Shown here: positions 11,466 to 23,723 of the stretch, piece after piece
How the letters are laid out: each line of letters starts with the position of its first letter
How positions within the stretch are numbered: position 1 is the stretch's first letter
From: Phialocephala subalpina
Lineage: Eukaryota > Ascomycota > Leotiomycetes > Helotiales > Mollisiaceae
Direction: 5' to 3'
Assembly: GCA_900073065.1 (NCBI GenBank)
Contig: FJOG01000008.1
Location: forward strand, 287,631-351,630
DNA: 64,000 bases
Made by a program: the position numbers and the translations under genes
The notes under the pieces: model-generated
The model's input: only the letters and a program-made list of their open reading frames with translations
What the model was told of the DNA's origin: nothing
Database searches by the model: none

Positions 11466-12731
11466 CTATAGGTTGGAAGTTGGCAAGTAGTGAAATGATG
11501 GCGGAAAATCTAAGCAGATATTCCTGCAGTCTAAGGACCTCCATGTCCATTCACAGGAGTGAGAAGAGTTGGAATAGATGTAGAAGATCTCTGTTGCGAT
11601 TCCCTTGGTTGGCATGGTCATTGAGCCACCTGACCAGGTAATACTTGAATACGAGGCGAAATAGGTGTTGGCGAGGTACATGAGTCCGTGTAGTGGACCG
11701 AGCGCTGTGCCATCTGTAGCGTCGGGAGAGTCTGCAGGAGAGTATAGACGATCTGATGAATTCCATTCGGATGTGTCGCGGGGTGATAGTGTGATGCTGT
11801 TCCCTTGGATAGTAACTGGATACGGTGTTCGAGCAGCGTACACAGAACATGTGTTGGTGATAATGATTGCATGACAAGATGAATCGACGGATGTTGAGTA
11901 TGTTGAAGTAAAGTTGATGAAAGGATGACCTTCGTCATCTTCCGCCAAATTGAAGCTGAGGAGAAAGACGTATTGCTCCGTGACAGTTTTGTTGTACAAG
12001 TTGGCCGTTGCGGCAGTAGAAGAGCAGTCTACTGATATACCTGGAGCCGTGATAGTACCATAGCATGTCCCATCGCATGTGTATCCAGGGCTCGAATGGC
12101 TTCTGATGGTGTCATTCATATACCGCTGTATGGCAGCAGCGGTAAAATCAAAGCTCGCAGAACTTTGCCATCCACCGCTACTGACCCCACTGAGCCCCTC
12201 CGGAATCTGTGGAAGAATATCGATTTTCATCGGCACGTTGTCCGTCATGATATCCGATGTTCTGGTCCTCGTTGACTGTTGAGCAATCGGTTGAGTTGCA
12301 AACCCTACAATGCAAATTGCACATGTTCCAAACACGATTGTAGAGAATCCTCTGTCTGAGAATAGCCGGCTCTTCCACTTGTGGGGTTGGAAGAGGATTC
12401 CTCGATTCGTCATTTGATGGAGATGCTCAATAGTTGTTCCTCGTCTAGCGGAACGCCACCAGATTATCGCGATACCGTTGGAAAGTAAGAAGCTTAGAAG
12501 AGCACTCATTGTCGAGGAAACTATGGCTAGCATGACAGACGGTCGTACATTCCATGATTTGACGGGTTGATTGTTGGACCTCAGGACGACAAGAGCTGAG
12601 GCAAAGATAGAAAGGCATATTCCAAAAAGAGAAATGCTTATGAGCCATTTCTGAAGAGAGGTTCCGGCTTGCTTTAACTTCGGATGAATCAGCTCAGAGC
12701 GATATACTGGGCTATATTGTGGTTGTGCCAT
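11466..12731 (-). pseudogene. Multipass membrane protein gene, 3' end displaced by an apparent inversion
   Basis: ATG 12731 opens a 421-codon frame. Two or three N-terminal TM segments come first (LISISLFGICLSIFASAL, then VMLAIVSSTMSALLSFLL), followed by WWRSARRGTTIEHLHQMTNRG, another TM around FSTIVFGTCAICIVGFA, and a long Cys-rich N-glycosylated lumenal/extracellular domain. This is the layout of a common, uncharacterised fungal membrane family of about 550-650 aa. Related proteins continue past C-x-W-x-DPT into a final TM. Here the frame changes to unrelated residues after CEWTWR (about 11538) and stops at 11466-11468. The missing module is at 11042-11437 on the other strand. It could still make a truncated protein. 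The N-terminal 390 residues are intact. Confidence 0.65.
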
Positions 12732-13927
12732 GGGTACTCGCAGAACCTGGGAAAATATGCTGCGATTTGAAGCGAACTGAAGAAAGTTTTGTCACTTGGG
12801 AACATCATGAACTCAGTTTTCTCTTAAACATCTGATGGTAGCACATGGCAAGCATTGCCAAGCAATGGCTGCCCAAAGTGTCGCTATTGCCAAGATATGG
12901 AGAAACCAAACCAATGTTGTTGTGAATTCTCGACACTTGTGTGCAAGCGAATACGATGCAGCGTAAATATGGAACGAAAGATACCTCTCTGTGAAGCTTG
13001 ACTAGACCTTAGCTTGGTAAGTTATAGTAACTGCGTTCAGAAGCTGAGCGTGACTTTACAACAGCAGTGGGAAAGTCCACAAAATCGACATGAATGGCGT
13101 AGAACACTTGAAGATTCAAAGCAACAGGTTGAGAACCAGCACAGGCTGCACAGCAATACCGGCTCGAGAGTGTAGCGTACTCGCTGGTGTTTGCGGTGGA
13201 CAAGGCTTCTCCAATGTCGTGTTCACTGCTCATCAGCTGAGCAAATTGTGGCTGCAAGCCTCACGCATTTTACCGCTGTGCTTCCTCTCGCCGCGGAGTT
13301 ACGTCGAAGCCGTGGTGGTCTGGTCGCGGATGCCATGGAAGTTATGTACTTCTTCGCACGATACGGCCTTGAGTATACAGTGTGATGAGGCCAAATTATA
13401 TCTCTATCAAGAGACTGAAGGGTGGATGTTTGACAACCGAGGAAGGAAGTCGAAGCAGATCGAGAAATGTTTGTGGCTTGCCAGCTGAGCTGTTTCTGCT
13501 TGGCATACAATTTTGCCTTTTCCAATAGAAAAAGCCACGAGGAAAGTCACCGGTAGGAATCCGAACTTGAGTTATTGATTGGAAATCCGAAAGCTGCGAG
13601 GCTCTCTTATTTCTGCCTACTGTATAAGGACTCTCAGGGGCCGTAGTTAACCGAGATCTCTCTTCGGGTTTTGATCGCTAAACTTCAAGGCTATTAGTGC
13701 ATTTACAGGCTGTTGTCGCTAAACTTTCACGCCATCAACCACGTCACTCTGCGAGAACAAAGAAATCCAAGGAAAACTTAACTGAATTATATTCTCAGAG
13801 GAGCACAAATCGTTAATCACACCGGCTAGATAGCGAGTTTCATGTTAACGGCGGAATGGGTGATTTCATACATGTCACGTATCCACCCCTTCACCATCAT
13901 CTGAGCAATTAAGTTCACCCCTTTGAA
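12732..13927. other. Intergenic, no supported gene
   Basis: Overlapping short frames lie at 13009-13525 on both strands, without recognisable domains. Nothing else is seen. Confidence 0.4.
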
Positions 13928-15337
13928 TTAAATCCATCTAGGCTGCTTCCTACTATTTCTCCTCTTATGAGGACTATTTTCCGGACTTGGTAGGTCTAGT
14001 CCAGAATCTCGGAACTGTGGAGGATTCTTGGACTTCTCCTTCCTCGACCGCGATGAACTAATAGCAGCTCTCTCGTCATACTTAACTAACACCATACTAT
14101 TCCCAGCCTCCATCCTACTGCTCCTTGACTTGCTTCCGCTTTCTTGCTTTCTGTGTTCCCTCTTCGGTTTACTTCCACCTTCCGTACGTCGATGCTCTTT
14201 CCTCTGCTTGCTGTCGTCATCTGTCCTTCGATGCTCCTTTCTCGACTTGCTATCACTGTCTATCTGTCGATGCTCTCCCCTCAGTTTGGTTTCACCCTCG
14301 TTTCTCCTGTAATAGCCCTCTCTCGATCTATGTAACGAAAGTCTCAACTCTCCCACATGGCCATCCTGCTCCCTCTCCTCAACCACGTCTTCCCGCCTCC
14401 CCATCCCAATCCCAGAATCTAACGAATCCCCTCTGTCATGTCCATAACCAGCATCCTCATACCCATACCCACCCTCTTCTTCCCATCCCCTCTCATTACC
14501 ACCCATCCCTCTATACTGCTCAATAACACTATCCAACCCCGCAATTCCCAAACCCCCGTCCCCACTAAACCTCAACCCCAAATCATCCGCCCACTCCTCC
14601 AAACTCTCCCTCTCCAGTTCCCCCTGAACTTCAACCTCAATCTCATCACAATACTCTTCTACAAGATCAGCCATTTGTAGCATCTCTTCCGCCTCTTCTT
14701 GCAGGATTACAACTAGCTCTGTCAAATCTTCCAATAATTCGTTTTCCGAGGCGACGAGAGCTTGTTGAGACATGATTGAGTTCATGATTGACAACACGTC
14801 TGTTAAGAGACCCGTGACATTTTTTGGTGCCTGCGAGGAAGGTGTTGGTGGTTCCCGGTATTGGTATTCTTGATGATGAGAGAGGTTTGGTGGGAGGAGG
14901 AGCGGGCGGGAGTTTGATCTCGTCGGGGTGATGGGCGGTAAAGGTCTCGGTCTATGACGTTCTGTCGAAACGTGCATCGGAGGAGGAGTTGGTGCTGGAG
15001 GCGGGGGAGAAGGAATCATTGCTAACGGAGGTGGGATGAGGGGCCAATTCGGTTGTTGACCTGCTGGTAGGCGAGAGGGAGACTTAATGTCTGGATTCCT
15101 TACTACGAGTCTTCGTTCTCTTTCCACTTCGATATCTGATGGTTTGCGAAAGACAATCGGGACTTCTTCGTCGTCGTCGATCAAAGAAGGCGAAAGTTGG
15201 TATTGATGTTGATACGACCAATGATCCTCTCCCCCTTCGTTGTAATTATTGATATCCTCAGATGAAGATGATGGCGGGAAGTGATTTGAGTGTTTATGGA
15301 GGAAAGGATACTCTCTGTCTGAGTCGACTTTCCACAT
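13928..15337 (-). CDS. Low-complexity protein with central acidic coiled coil and EHR repeats
   Basis: A single 469-codon frame starts at ATG 15337. The N-terminal 170 residues are rich in Ser, Pro and His with poly-Pro runs. Residues about 183-255 form an acidic, Leu-rich predicted coiled coil (NSIMSQQALVASENELLEDL and onward). A Gly-rich acidic stretch follows. Residues about 355-405 hold four 13-residue tandem repeats beginning EHR (consensus EHRRTDxGSKxRK), and the tail is basic with RKQPRWI at the end. I do not recognise the family. The composition suggests a disordered scaffold or nuclear protein, but no function is implied by motif. A single long frame with consistent composition makes it a credible gene. 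Confidence 0.75.
   Translation of the reverse strand: MWKVDSDREYPFLHKHSNHFPPSSSSEDINNYNEGGEDHWSYQHQYQLSPSLIDDDEEVPIVFRKPSDIEVERERRLVVRNPDIKSPSRLPAGQQPNWPLIPPPLAMIPSPPPPAPTPPPMHVSTERHRPRPLPPITPTRSNSRPLLLPPNLSHHQEYQYREPPTPSSQAPKNVTGLLTDVLSIMNSIMSQQALVASENELLEDLTELVVILQEEAEEMLQMADLVEEYCDEIEVEVQGELERESLEEWADDLGLRFSGDGGLGIAGLDSVIEQYRGMGGNERGWEEEGGYGYEDAGYGHDRGDSLDSGIGMGRREDVVEEREQDGHVGELRLSLHRSREGYYRRNEGETKLRGEHRQIDSDSKSRKEHRRTDDDSKQRKEHRRTEGGSKPKREHRKQESGSKSRSSRMEAGNSMVLVKYDERAAISSSRSRKEKSKNPPQFRDSGLDLPSPENSPHKRRNSRKQPRWI
14123..14275 (-). repeat. Four 39-nt tandem repeats inside a coding region
   Basis: These encode four 13-residue units starting EHR near the C-terminus of the low-complexity protein. 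The copies differ by several substitutions, so this is an old in-frame repeat. Confidence 0.75.
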
Positions 15338-16405
15338 CTTTCTCGTTGACAGAGAGATAGATAAGGTATGGCAATCACGCTCCTATTATGATACCCCGCC
15401 TTGCATAAACTTCTAGACGAAACAAATCTGTCAAAAGCTTCTAGATAAACTTCTAGACTCGTCAGCGAACCCTCCGAAATCCCAAGGTGGCGTGTTTATC
15501 TTTCTATCTATACTTCTTCTCCATCGTCGGAATCATGCACATAAAGACGTCATTTCTTTTCCGTGTTGCTGTTTGGTTATTCAGGCGACGTTAGGGGATG
15601 GTATCTTGTCTATAAGAGCTCATTATAATGCGAACATGGAAAGGGGCTTCGCTTAATTACGGGTCCTCCTTGTGGTCCCGTGATTTGGCGGGGTGATGCC
15701 TGTAGAACGCGCCAGCGCATGAATCGTTGTCGTGACGGATTGCGACTTGGTGGGGAATTGAGAGAGTTGGGAGGAAGGAAGACGTCATTGGGCATTATTG
15801 GACGGATGTCAAGAGATACTGACTCGGAAGTGTGGGTTAGAAAGTTGGTGTTGGGGGAGATGCGATTCGAGGACCAAGCAAACCGTGCGACCCTGATTTC
15901 TTGATACTTGGGAATGTAGATCTTAAGAGCAGTGATAAGGGGTTGCTGTAGGTACAACTTCGGGTGATAGATTTACCAATGGATCAAGAAGCTGAACTGA
16001 TGACTTAGTCGAAAAAAACAAGCAACACTTGTTGTCGTGGGATATCACGAGATACCTGGATGAATACAGGGCAACGAATCGGGGCGCGATCACAGAGAAG
16101 AGCTTCAAGCAGAACGCAGCTCAGAGTTCATAACGGTCTCAATAAGGGAGCTAATGTACAGCGTCTGCGAATTGACGACAAGAGCCGCGCATCGAGGATC
16201 GCGGGATCCATAGCGACGAACAAAGCAACGAATAATTGCCAACACGACGAATGCTGATGACGAACAAGGCGACAACTCACCAAGAACGAAGCGACGAATG
16301 ATATCTGACAGGCGAAAGGAAACTCGTTCCTCATTAACAATCGTGATTTACGAAAACATTATTATACAGCGCAGCTTCAAGCCAGCATCGCAAATACTGG
16401 TATCA
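15338..16405. other. Intergenic, no gene supported
   Basis: It lies between two minus-strand genes. Only short frames without domain similarity are seen. Confidence 0.45.
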
Positions 16406-18813
16406 TCAAACATTCAGATAACTCCCCTTCTCGTTACTCATCTCCAAACTGTTCACCTCCCCACCCTTCCTCATAACAATATCCTCCTTCCTTACGCCCC
16501 CACCCAATCCTCTCATCCGTTCCAGCAGAAGCAACAAACCCTGTAACCCCACAGCCAGCATCAACGGACTCAGTAGCAACCACCCAAGCGCAATCCAAAG
16601 AGCAGTTGGGATGAGACTATTGGTAACACAAAGGGCCACGGCTGAAAGATCGGTGAAGCCGAACAGGAGTGTGAGGAGGGAGAGGAATAGCATGAGGCCG
16701 ATGTTGATGTAGTGTGCTAATTTTAGGTTCTTTGCTGCTGCCATTTCTTGGGGTTGGCGTTTGAGGAAGACTGTTGTCCCGGCTGCTATGAGGGTTTGAA
16801 GGAATACGATGAGGCCTAGGATCTGGATCATTTATTAGCATGGTTGGACTGGGCAAGGGAATCGGTAGGTGTACCTCGTGAGCGCTGGTGAAGTGTGCAC
16901 CGCTAGCTCGGAAGCCGATGCCAAGGCCGAAAGCTAAGAGCGCCAGTGGAAGGATGGAGTACGCGATGTATGTCTCCCATTTTGAAGGTGGCTGCGATGC
17001 CGGATCGCGCCTGTTGACCAGAAGGGTAATTTTTTGTGTACTGTGGAGAAGCAAGAGAAGCGGTATCGCAACAAAGTATGCGATAATGGCGAAGATAACT
17101 GTTATGCGTCAGCGGTAAGCTTTGCTGGATGATAGGATAGAAATACTTACTGTGAGCTGCTGCGACGCCAATGAATTTTATGATACCCATCCCGTTGATC
17201 ATTACTGTCATTATACCTCGAGCTGGGTTCAAGCTGTAGGTGTTGCCCCCACTCTTGATGATGAACACTTGGTCAGGTAAATTCAAACTGGTATTGGTAG
17301 ATGAAGTCGATGCTTTGGATGTGAGGGTATTCAGATCGACTGTCTTGCTTTGAACCAGACCTAGGAAGACACCTGCGAGACCGCCCACTCCTGTGCATGT
17401 AAGATCATCGATGCCGGTTTGCAGAAGAGGGTTAATTGTTGATGCATTGAGACTCGCGATGACAGATGCCAAATCTGTCGCGTTCACTGTCGTCGCAGTA
17501 TCTCTTCTCCTCAGGCTAATCGATTTCTCGTCTGCGCTCAAACTTCGTTTCGTGATTGATGCATTCGCGTTGGGTCCTCCGATGAGCTGCTCTACCAATT
17601 TCGCTCCTTCTGCACCAAGACCTCGTCCAAATCCAGTTGCTGCTCCACCTACAGAGTCGTTGAATGATGTCGTATCTGCTCCAATGACCTGTAGAGTTGT
17701 GATAGTTGACCCGGCTCCAGATATCAATCCCACAGCCAGGCCTTCAGCTACCTTTGCGACGTCGATATTGGACAGTGATAGTCCTCCCAATGTACTCGAA
17801 TTGCCAGTAGTCGAGCTCAGTGAATCAGTCAATTTGGTGACAGTGCCATTCTGGAGGAAACTCGAGACCAGACCCTTGGAGAAATCTTGTACGAGCACAG
17901 CAGGATCTTGCGAAGTTGATGTTGACACGGTGTCTTGCTGGAGTCCCAGGCCGATTGCTGCACCCTGACCAATACCAGTACCAAGTCCAGCTCCAATAGC
18001 CGCGATATTCAGGCTTGAGTTACCGCCAAACATCGAGCCACCCATTGACATCAAAGAGTCTAGTGATGGTAGCTGTACAGCGCTGAGAAGAGACTGTGAA
18101 AGACCCTGCCCAAAATTTCCTGCCACACCATTGATACCACTCGTGTTGTAGGCTGGAGTCTCATTTGTAACCGCTTTCGACGTTGTGGTAGTCAATTTTA
18201 GTCCAGATGCGGCGCCACCTCCAAGGCCTTGTGCGAGCGCAAGCACAGCCTCTCCAACAGTGCCAGAACTGCCGAGAGACGAACCATTGAATTGCAAGAG
18301 AGATTTGATGGAACTCGATGAGAAGACGGCCGAAGTCAGTCCAGATCCAAGGTTTTGTGCAATGCCATCGACTCCAGAAGGTGCAGTTGTGTTCGCCACG
18401 GACATGTTGAGACCGGTAAGTGCTCCGTTCGCAAGTCCAGTACCCAAGTAGCCTGCTGGCTCTGCAAGACTGTCGAGTATGCTGGATCCATTGCCGCCGC
18501 CTACGAGTGAGACGAGCGAACTGAGAATTGTCGAAGTATTGGGTAGGAGCGAGCTGACGCCACTCTCAACTGAACTCAAGGCCCCCTGTCCAAGATTGCT
18601 GAGCAGGTCCCCAAGGCCGCGTTCGAGGAGAGCATCGATATCTCGAGCTTCGAGGTGTTTGCTAGGTTGCTGAATCCAATTTGATGATTGATCGTGGGGC
18701 GAGAGGATAGAAATAAAGTTGTGTGACAATATGCCGCCGAAGACACTAGTAATAAGAATTATTGCAAGATATGACCATTGCTGCCTGCGCGAAAGAACCA
18801 TATGAGAGCCCAT
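16406..18813 (-). CDS. Cytochrome b561-like membrane protein with long repetitive ectodomain
   Basis: Three exons were traced (18813-17151, 17098-16875, 16822-16406), with phases closing to 767 aa. An N-terminal TM/signal anchor (about residues 13-33) is followed by about 490 residues rich in Gly, Ser, Leu and N-glycosylation sites. These are built of degenerate units such as AQNLGSGLTSAV, GNFGQGLSQSLL and VQDFSKGLVSSFL. From about residue 530 there are five or six TM segments with histidines in positions expected for a b561-type haem membrane domain: AAAHIIF at the first exon join, GAHFTSAHEILGLIVFLQ, and KLAHYINIG. By analogy the domain could move electrons across the plasma or vacuolar membrane, but DOMON or reductase partners are not seen in this chain. 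Family assignment is moderate; the TM layout is clear. Confidence 0.75.
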
Positions 18814-21800
18814 TTCGAATGGTAGCTCAAGGAAATAAAGAGACCCTGCTAAAGAAAAAAGCTAGAATCAGACAGATGGCAGGCGGGAGGTCCATCATAA
18901 ATGAAGCCTTGCTTCATGGGTTGATTTGGGATGCTACTCCGCTCCATGATTTGACAGGCCCGGGCTCGCAACAAATCTTCGAAGAACTCCTTGCCAGCCT
19001 CGACATCCTTGATCAGGGGCGGCACAAGGGATGGAGCCGTTGGAGTTCTCAGATCATCGAGGCCCGACATGGCGCAAGATGATCTGTGTGAGCACCAAAG
19101 CAGCCGATCAAACCAAAAGAAACATGGCTGAGCCTGTATCCAATCATGGTCATCGCGCGTAGAAAACTGTGGTGGGGTAACGTGACTGGCCTTAAGTCGC
19201 AAGAGCTACTTGCGACCAAAATCCCATGTGAGATGACAGCTGTCATTGGGTCATACATCCATGCGAACTGCATCCTTCCAGACCCCAGACAAGAGCGGAC
19301 GACGCTTGAACCTGCCAAGGCGGTCGATACCGAGTGCTTCGAAACAAGCAAATCGAGGGGAAATGTCTAATATCATAATTAGAACCATAATATGCAGTTC
19401 TTCTAGCAACTCAAGCTTGAGAATGAGCAGAGCAGATCGAATAACTATCAAATCATTTCCTAACGATGTACTTTTTGCGCAGACTTGATGTGTTGCCGAA
19501 GTGGAGACTAGGAGGTCGGGAGTGTCAGAAGATCTTGAAACATCGTCCAAGTTTGAAGATCTCCAGTTGTCCAGGGCTGGTTCCCACTCGTTGCGATGCG
19601 AGCTAGTAATCTAATCGCCCAGGACAGAGTGTATTTGATAATCAGATTGCAAGGCTGGATGAAAGCTGCCACCGTGAAGAACTCTGCTGATTTGACGTAG
19701 GGATTTCGTGTTCGTTTTTTGAAGTGCATCTTCAGCCTCCTGTTTGCGCACTGGCTGGTGTTGTAGATAGCATGGAGTATGATTGGCCAAGTGACGGAAA
19801 GCTGTCATGCAGTGGTAATTGAACAGCATTGCCACTCAAGAGAAGGTTTGCTGAGATACTTGAGATGGCAGAAAAAGGTGCATGTCGTGTTCGCATTTTG
19901 AGGTGTATGTCTGCACAAAGGATGATAGCACATCAGGTTTGGACTGCCATTGGCCGCTCGCATGTTATAAAAGACGATGGTATATAGTTCGTTCGTTAGT
20001 GTGAGATAGAGTTCGGTGAGATCTCCTTTTGGTGATGATGCAGGCGCTATTGCGTTTGGGACGAGAGGAAGAGGAACTGAAGCGCCAGTCAATTTTTGGA
20101 ATGAATCACGTGAGGGATGATCGAGCCGAGGATGAACCGATCCGACACCATCTCCAGATTTGTCCTCCCACCTTTCCCCCATTTTGCTGCTTACCAAGCG
20201 GACTTCGCAAGTGGGGAGCAGCTTGCCATGACAGCAAAGTTGCGATGGCAGATCAGAGGCTGGGAGTTGCAGCGTCGCTCGTTTTGAGTGTATAGGTCTT
20301 GGCGATATGGCCATGGCAGTAATGTGGGAGCACTTGCTTTGGTCTATCCCTGTTGAGGCAGTTGATACGTCCGACGAGCCCATTTTCTCGTTACTGCATA
20401 TTATCAGGCGTGTTTGGGCTCGAGGGTGTAAGATTTTTGCGAGAGGCGAATCTGATTTGTCCTCTCAACGTTCTTTGTCTTTTGACAAATCGAGACGGCA
20501 AATCCAGCGTTTTCGTTCTCCCAGTCTGCCCTGGAGAATGGAGAAGGCTATGCTGGGCTAAGATACTTCTTTCGGATTCGTATTGTTGTTCAAGCTAACG
20601 AACATCCTTTGTGGACTATGAATGTCCAGGGCAAGGATGGGAGCTTATCAAATCGAGGCTTCTACACCCGAGCGATATCTCATTTCTTGAGTAGGTTGCC
20701 TTCTCATACGCTCGTCCTTTCCCCGCTCTTCGTACGTTTCGTGCTTACTGATCTCGCATCTGCTGGTTTGAGAGAACCAAAAATGATACTCCGTCTCGCT
20801 TAGCGAGCGGAAACTCGTCATCAAAGTGGCCACCACCAGGACTCGAAAGGGTTTCAAGAACGACCTAAAAAATTAAGCTGTCTCTTCTCTTCTACGAAAG
20901 ATAACACCAGACTATGAATTGTCTCAGGCCTATTTCTCATAATACTTGAACGCGGTTCTCTTCAGATATTGTCTCGGCTATCTCGAACTTTCCCGTGCCG
21001 ACACCACCTCCAGTACAGACTACCATATTATGAGAGTAGTAGAACATACTCCATCTCCCATCACTTTACATGCCTACTAGGCAAGTCAATCTACCTCCTT
21101 GTCGCAGATCAAGCACTGAACCAAGCCCTCACAGAACGCCGCAGCTGGGTCCTTGGCACAGGAACCGAAGAATTCGCCATGGACAACTGTGGTTCTTGCG
21201 GATCTATGCCTGGATTAACCTGCATTTACAAAGCTTTGGATTCTTATCCTCGCATTATACTTGAAGGGATGAGATCCGCAAGTCTGAACAATGCGTCGTG
21301 GAGTCGCCACTTTCCCACCTCGATGCGCAACTGTCGCAACGCTTCCAAGTCTTCGAGCTCTACTCTAGCACGGCAACTGTTCATCGTACGATAGATAGGC
21401 GTGAAGCGATGTTTTGGAGATAGGCTATGAGTTGTTCAATTTGAGACGCGAGCTACAGAGATTCTTGTTCAGAATGGTTGGTTTGGGCAGGCCTCCTGAT
21501 GTTGGTGCTTCACAGGGCCGAGACCATTAATTGCATTATTCATTGCGATCCATCGTTGTTTGCTTGCTTCCTTTCGATTAAAGGCGGGATATATTCGAAG
21601 CTAGTAGCTAATTTTCAACCATGTTCTCGCTATCCTCGACTGATGCTCTGATTAAGTGCTCGGCTCTTAGATTCTATCGTCAATGTTCTATTTCTAGTCT
21701 TTATGACTTCAATTCTCTGAATGCCAAGTTGCCCAAGCAGAAATAAAAAAGCAAACGCAACCAGTCTCTCCCTTCTTCAAAACGTAGCCCAAGATGCGCT

Positions 21801-22389
21801 CTTCATTCCTTTCAAAGGGTCGCTTTCACCTGCTTCGGTGATTTCAAAGTCTATCACAAAGCAGGACATTGCTCAAGTTTCGTTGTGTATCTCAGCGGAC
21901 GCGTCAGTTCCGCTGCATTACGCCGTCCTTCTAGTTTGCTCAACTTCTAGTGAATGTTGGGATAAGTTGGTGAATGTACTAAGTTCTTTGGAACAAGGGA
22001 ACAGTTTCGTTGCACGTCTCAGCGAAACACGTCCCCTCCGTAGTCCGGACCTAGCTCATACTTTGCGTGTATTGCAATTATTCCTGTCCAATCACCTCTT
22101 TCCATCACTTTCAATCTATTTTACGTACCCATGCACATCTCATGGTTTCCACGACCACGTGATAGAACCTTCCACCAAAAACATCACCAGACAATCACCT
22201 GATCGCGTCTTTATCATCTCTCCACACTCCGCACCGCATTTCTGGATAAAACAATCCTTTTTGCCGCTCAAATTTCATCCTCCTCGACCTTCTCAAAAAG
22301 CAAATACTCAGATTCTCATGACGCAAACTTTCATCTCCACCTCCTACAACCCAACCACATTCGCATTTCAAACGCTGAACTCACCCACA
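18814..22389. other. 3.5-kb stretch without a convincing gene
   Basis: Frames of 100-190 codons exist (for example 19805-20383 minus and 20969-21394 plus), but they lack motifs, splice structure and consistent composition. The last ~650 bases form the 5' region of the next gene, where an open frame extends upstream to 21721 with UTR-like, CT-rich sequence. Confidence 0.4.
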
Positions 22390-23360
22390 ATGTCCGCCCA
22401 CCCTCTCAAACCAGAAAACATTCCCCTTTCCATGGACTCGGAGCTCTCACCTACACGCGCCTTCTATCTTTTGCATCACAAACACGACACCTCGATTCTG
22501 GACCTCACATCCGACCTTGTGAAGCTCTTCTCGCCTACTGCATCACCGTCCCTGAATCTCGTCGCTGCGAAGAATTTAGCAACTTTTGCTTCGAGCGAAA
22601 CGCCGTATCCTCCAATTCTCTATACGCTTCATAAGGAGAATCTGTTCGGAACGCATTTGAGAGTGAGAGATGTGGATCAGAAAGAGGTAGCGGAGTGGAA
22701 GAGTCCGATTATCAGCTTGCATATGGGTCAGACGACGATTAAATTTTTGCATCCGGAGCGTCACCAGGATGCTGTGGTACCTGTAATTGAAGCGGAGAGA
22801 GTGGAAGAAATGACTGAACATCCCGAGGCGACCCAGGTGGGAGGAGAGACGGTGCAGGTTACCCCCACGGGGATGGGACGGAGGTCTGAGGTTCGTAATT
22901 ATTCTGCTGTTAGCGTTCCATTTTCCCAGAAACTCTAAGTGGAGATGTCTATTTCAGGAATTTGGAGAGAGCTAACCTTGAATAGGAGTTCACAAAAGAT
23001 GGACTTCGATACATTTGGGAAGTGGAGAAACACAGACATGAAAACAAGACACTCTACAAGGTATCCCCTCCTTCCTGCTATCCTTTTCATGTCGTTCCAT
23101 TCCCATCACCTGATTTTATGCCTTCATTATGCCGCCTCCTACTGTATTTCATCTGTGCATTCAAATGGTAACCCCGCCAGGTAATCCACTCCGACTCCAC
23201 CACCCCCTCAAAAATCGCCATCGGCCGCTTCGCGCAACTCAACAAACACAACAAAGACGGACTGCTTGTCCTCGACGCTCGGGAAATAGATGCTTTGACT
23301 GGAATTCTGACACTAGCTGCTATGCTTGAGGTAAATGACAGTTTTGCTAGTGGTTTCTGA
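22390..23360 (+). CDS. Small three-exon protein, possibly DUF6593/tubby-like fold
   Basis: Exons 22390-22890, 22986-23060 and 23181-23360, all phase 0, give 251 aa. The start at 22390 (CCACAATGTCC context) is preferred over ATG 22318 or the open frame reaching 21721, because upstream residues are low-complexity. The first donor is GTTCGT. Sequence features: RAFYLLHH near the N-terminus, a central SPIISLHMGQTTIKF strand-rich part, GLRYIWEVEK, then IAIGRFAQLNKHNKDGLLVLD and a C-terminal LTGILTLAAML helix. This strand-rich layout with a terminal helix resembles small fungal proteins with a tubby/LURP-like barrel (DUF6593), but that is a weak match made by eye. No catalytic motif is visible. Confidence 0.7.
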
Positions 23361-23723
23361 TGAAGATGGTGGAGGGAAACGTTGGAAGAAAAGATGATTG
23401 GCTGATTTTATTCGTGTATTTAGTTGAGAATAGCTGAGGGTGATGATGAGCAGACTTCGCTAGAGAAGATGAGCAACGTGCCCGTTTTGATGATGTAGAA
23501 TCTTTTTTGTATATAAGTTAGAGACAAGCTCTCCGCTGGTTGCGGGGAGTACGAGGGGTCTTGGGATTGTCCTTGCGTTTTGGGAGATTTTCATCGCGAT
23601 GAATTAAAGGGAACCTGAAATATGGGTAGGATGTAATAATGAGGCATAATTGAAAGATATTTGACGATTATTTCCATTTCTGTATCTAGAAGTCCTCAAC
23701 CTCAAACCCCACCTCTTCAATAC
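23361..23723. other. Convergent 3' region, no gene
   Basis: 3' flanks of the plus-strand gene ending at 23360 and of the minus-strand mini-gene ending at 23724. No gene is seen. Confidence 0.45.

Noticed and set aside
16903..17150. Extension of the long first exon of the b561-like gene through 17150-16903
   Set aside because: The frame stays open, but a GTAAGT donor at 17150 and acceptor at 17099-17100 give the TM-rich reading in the other frame.
19805..20383. 192-codon minus-strand frame
   Set aside because: It has an ATG, but its sequence is irregular with no domain, signal peptide or neighbours supporting it.
21721..22389. N-terminal extension of the small three-exon gene to ATG 21721 or ATG 22318
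   Set aside because: The upstream codons are CT-rich and low-complexity like a 5' leader; ATG 22390 has the better context.
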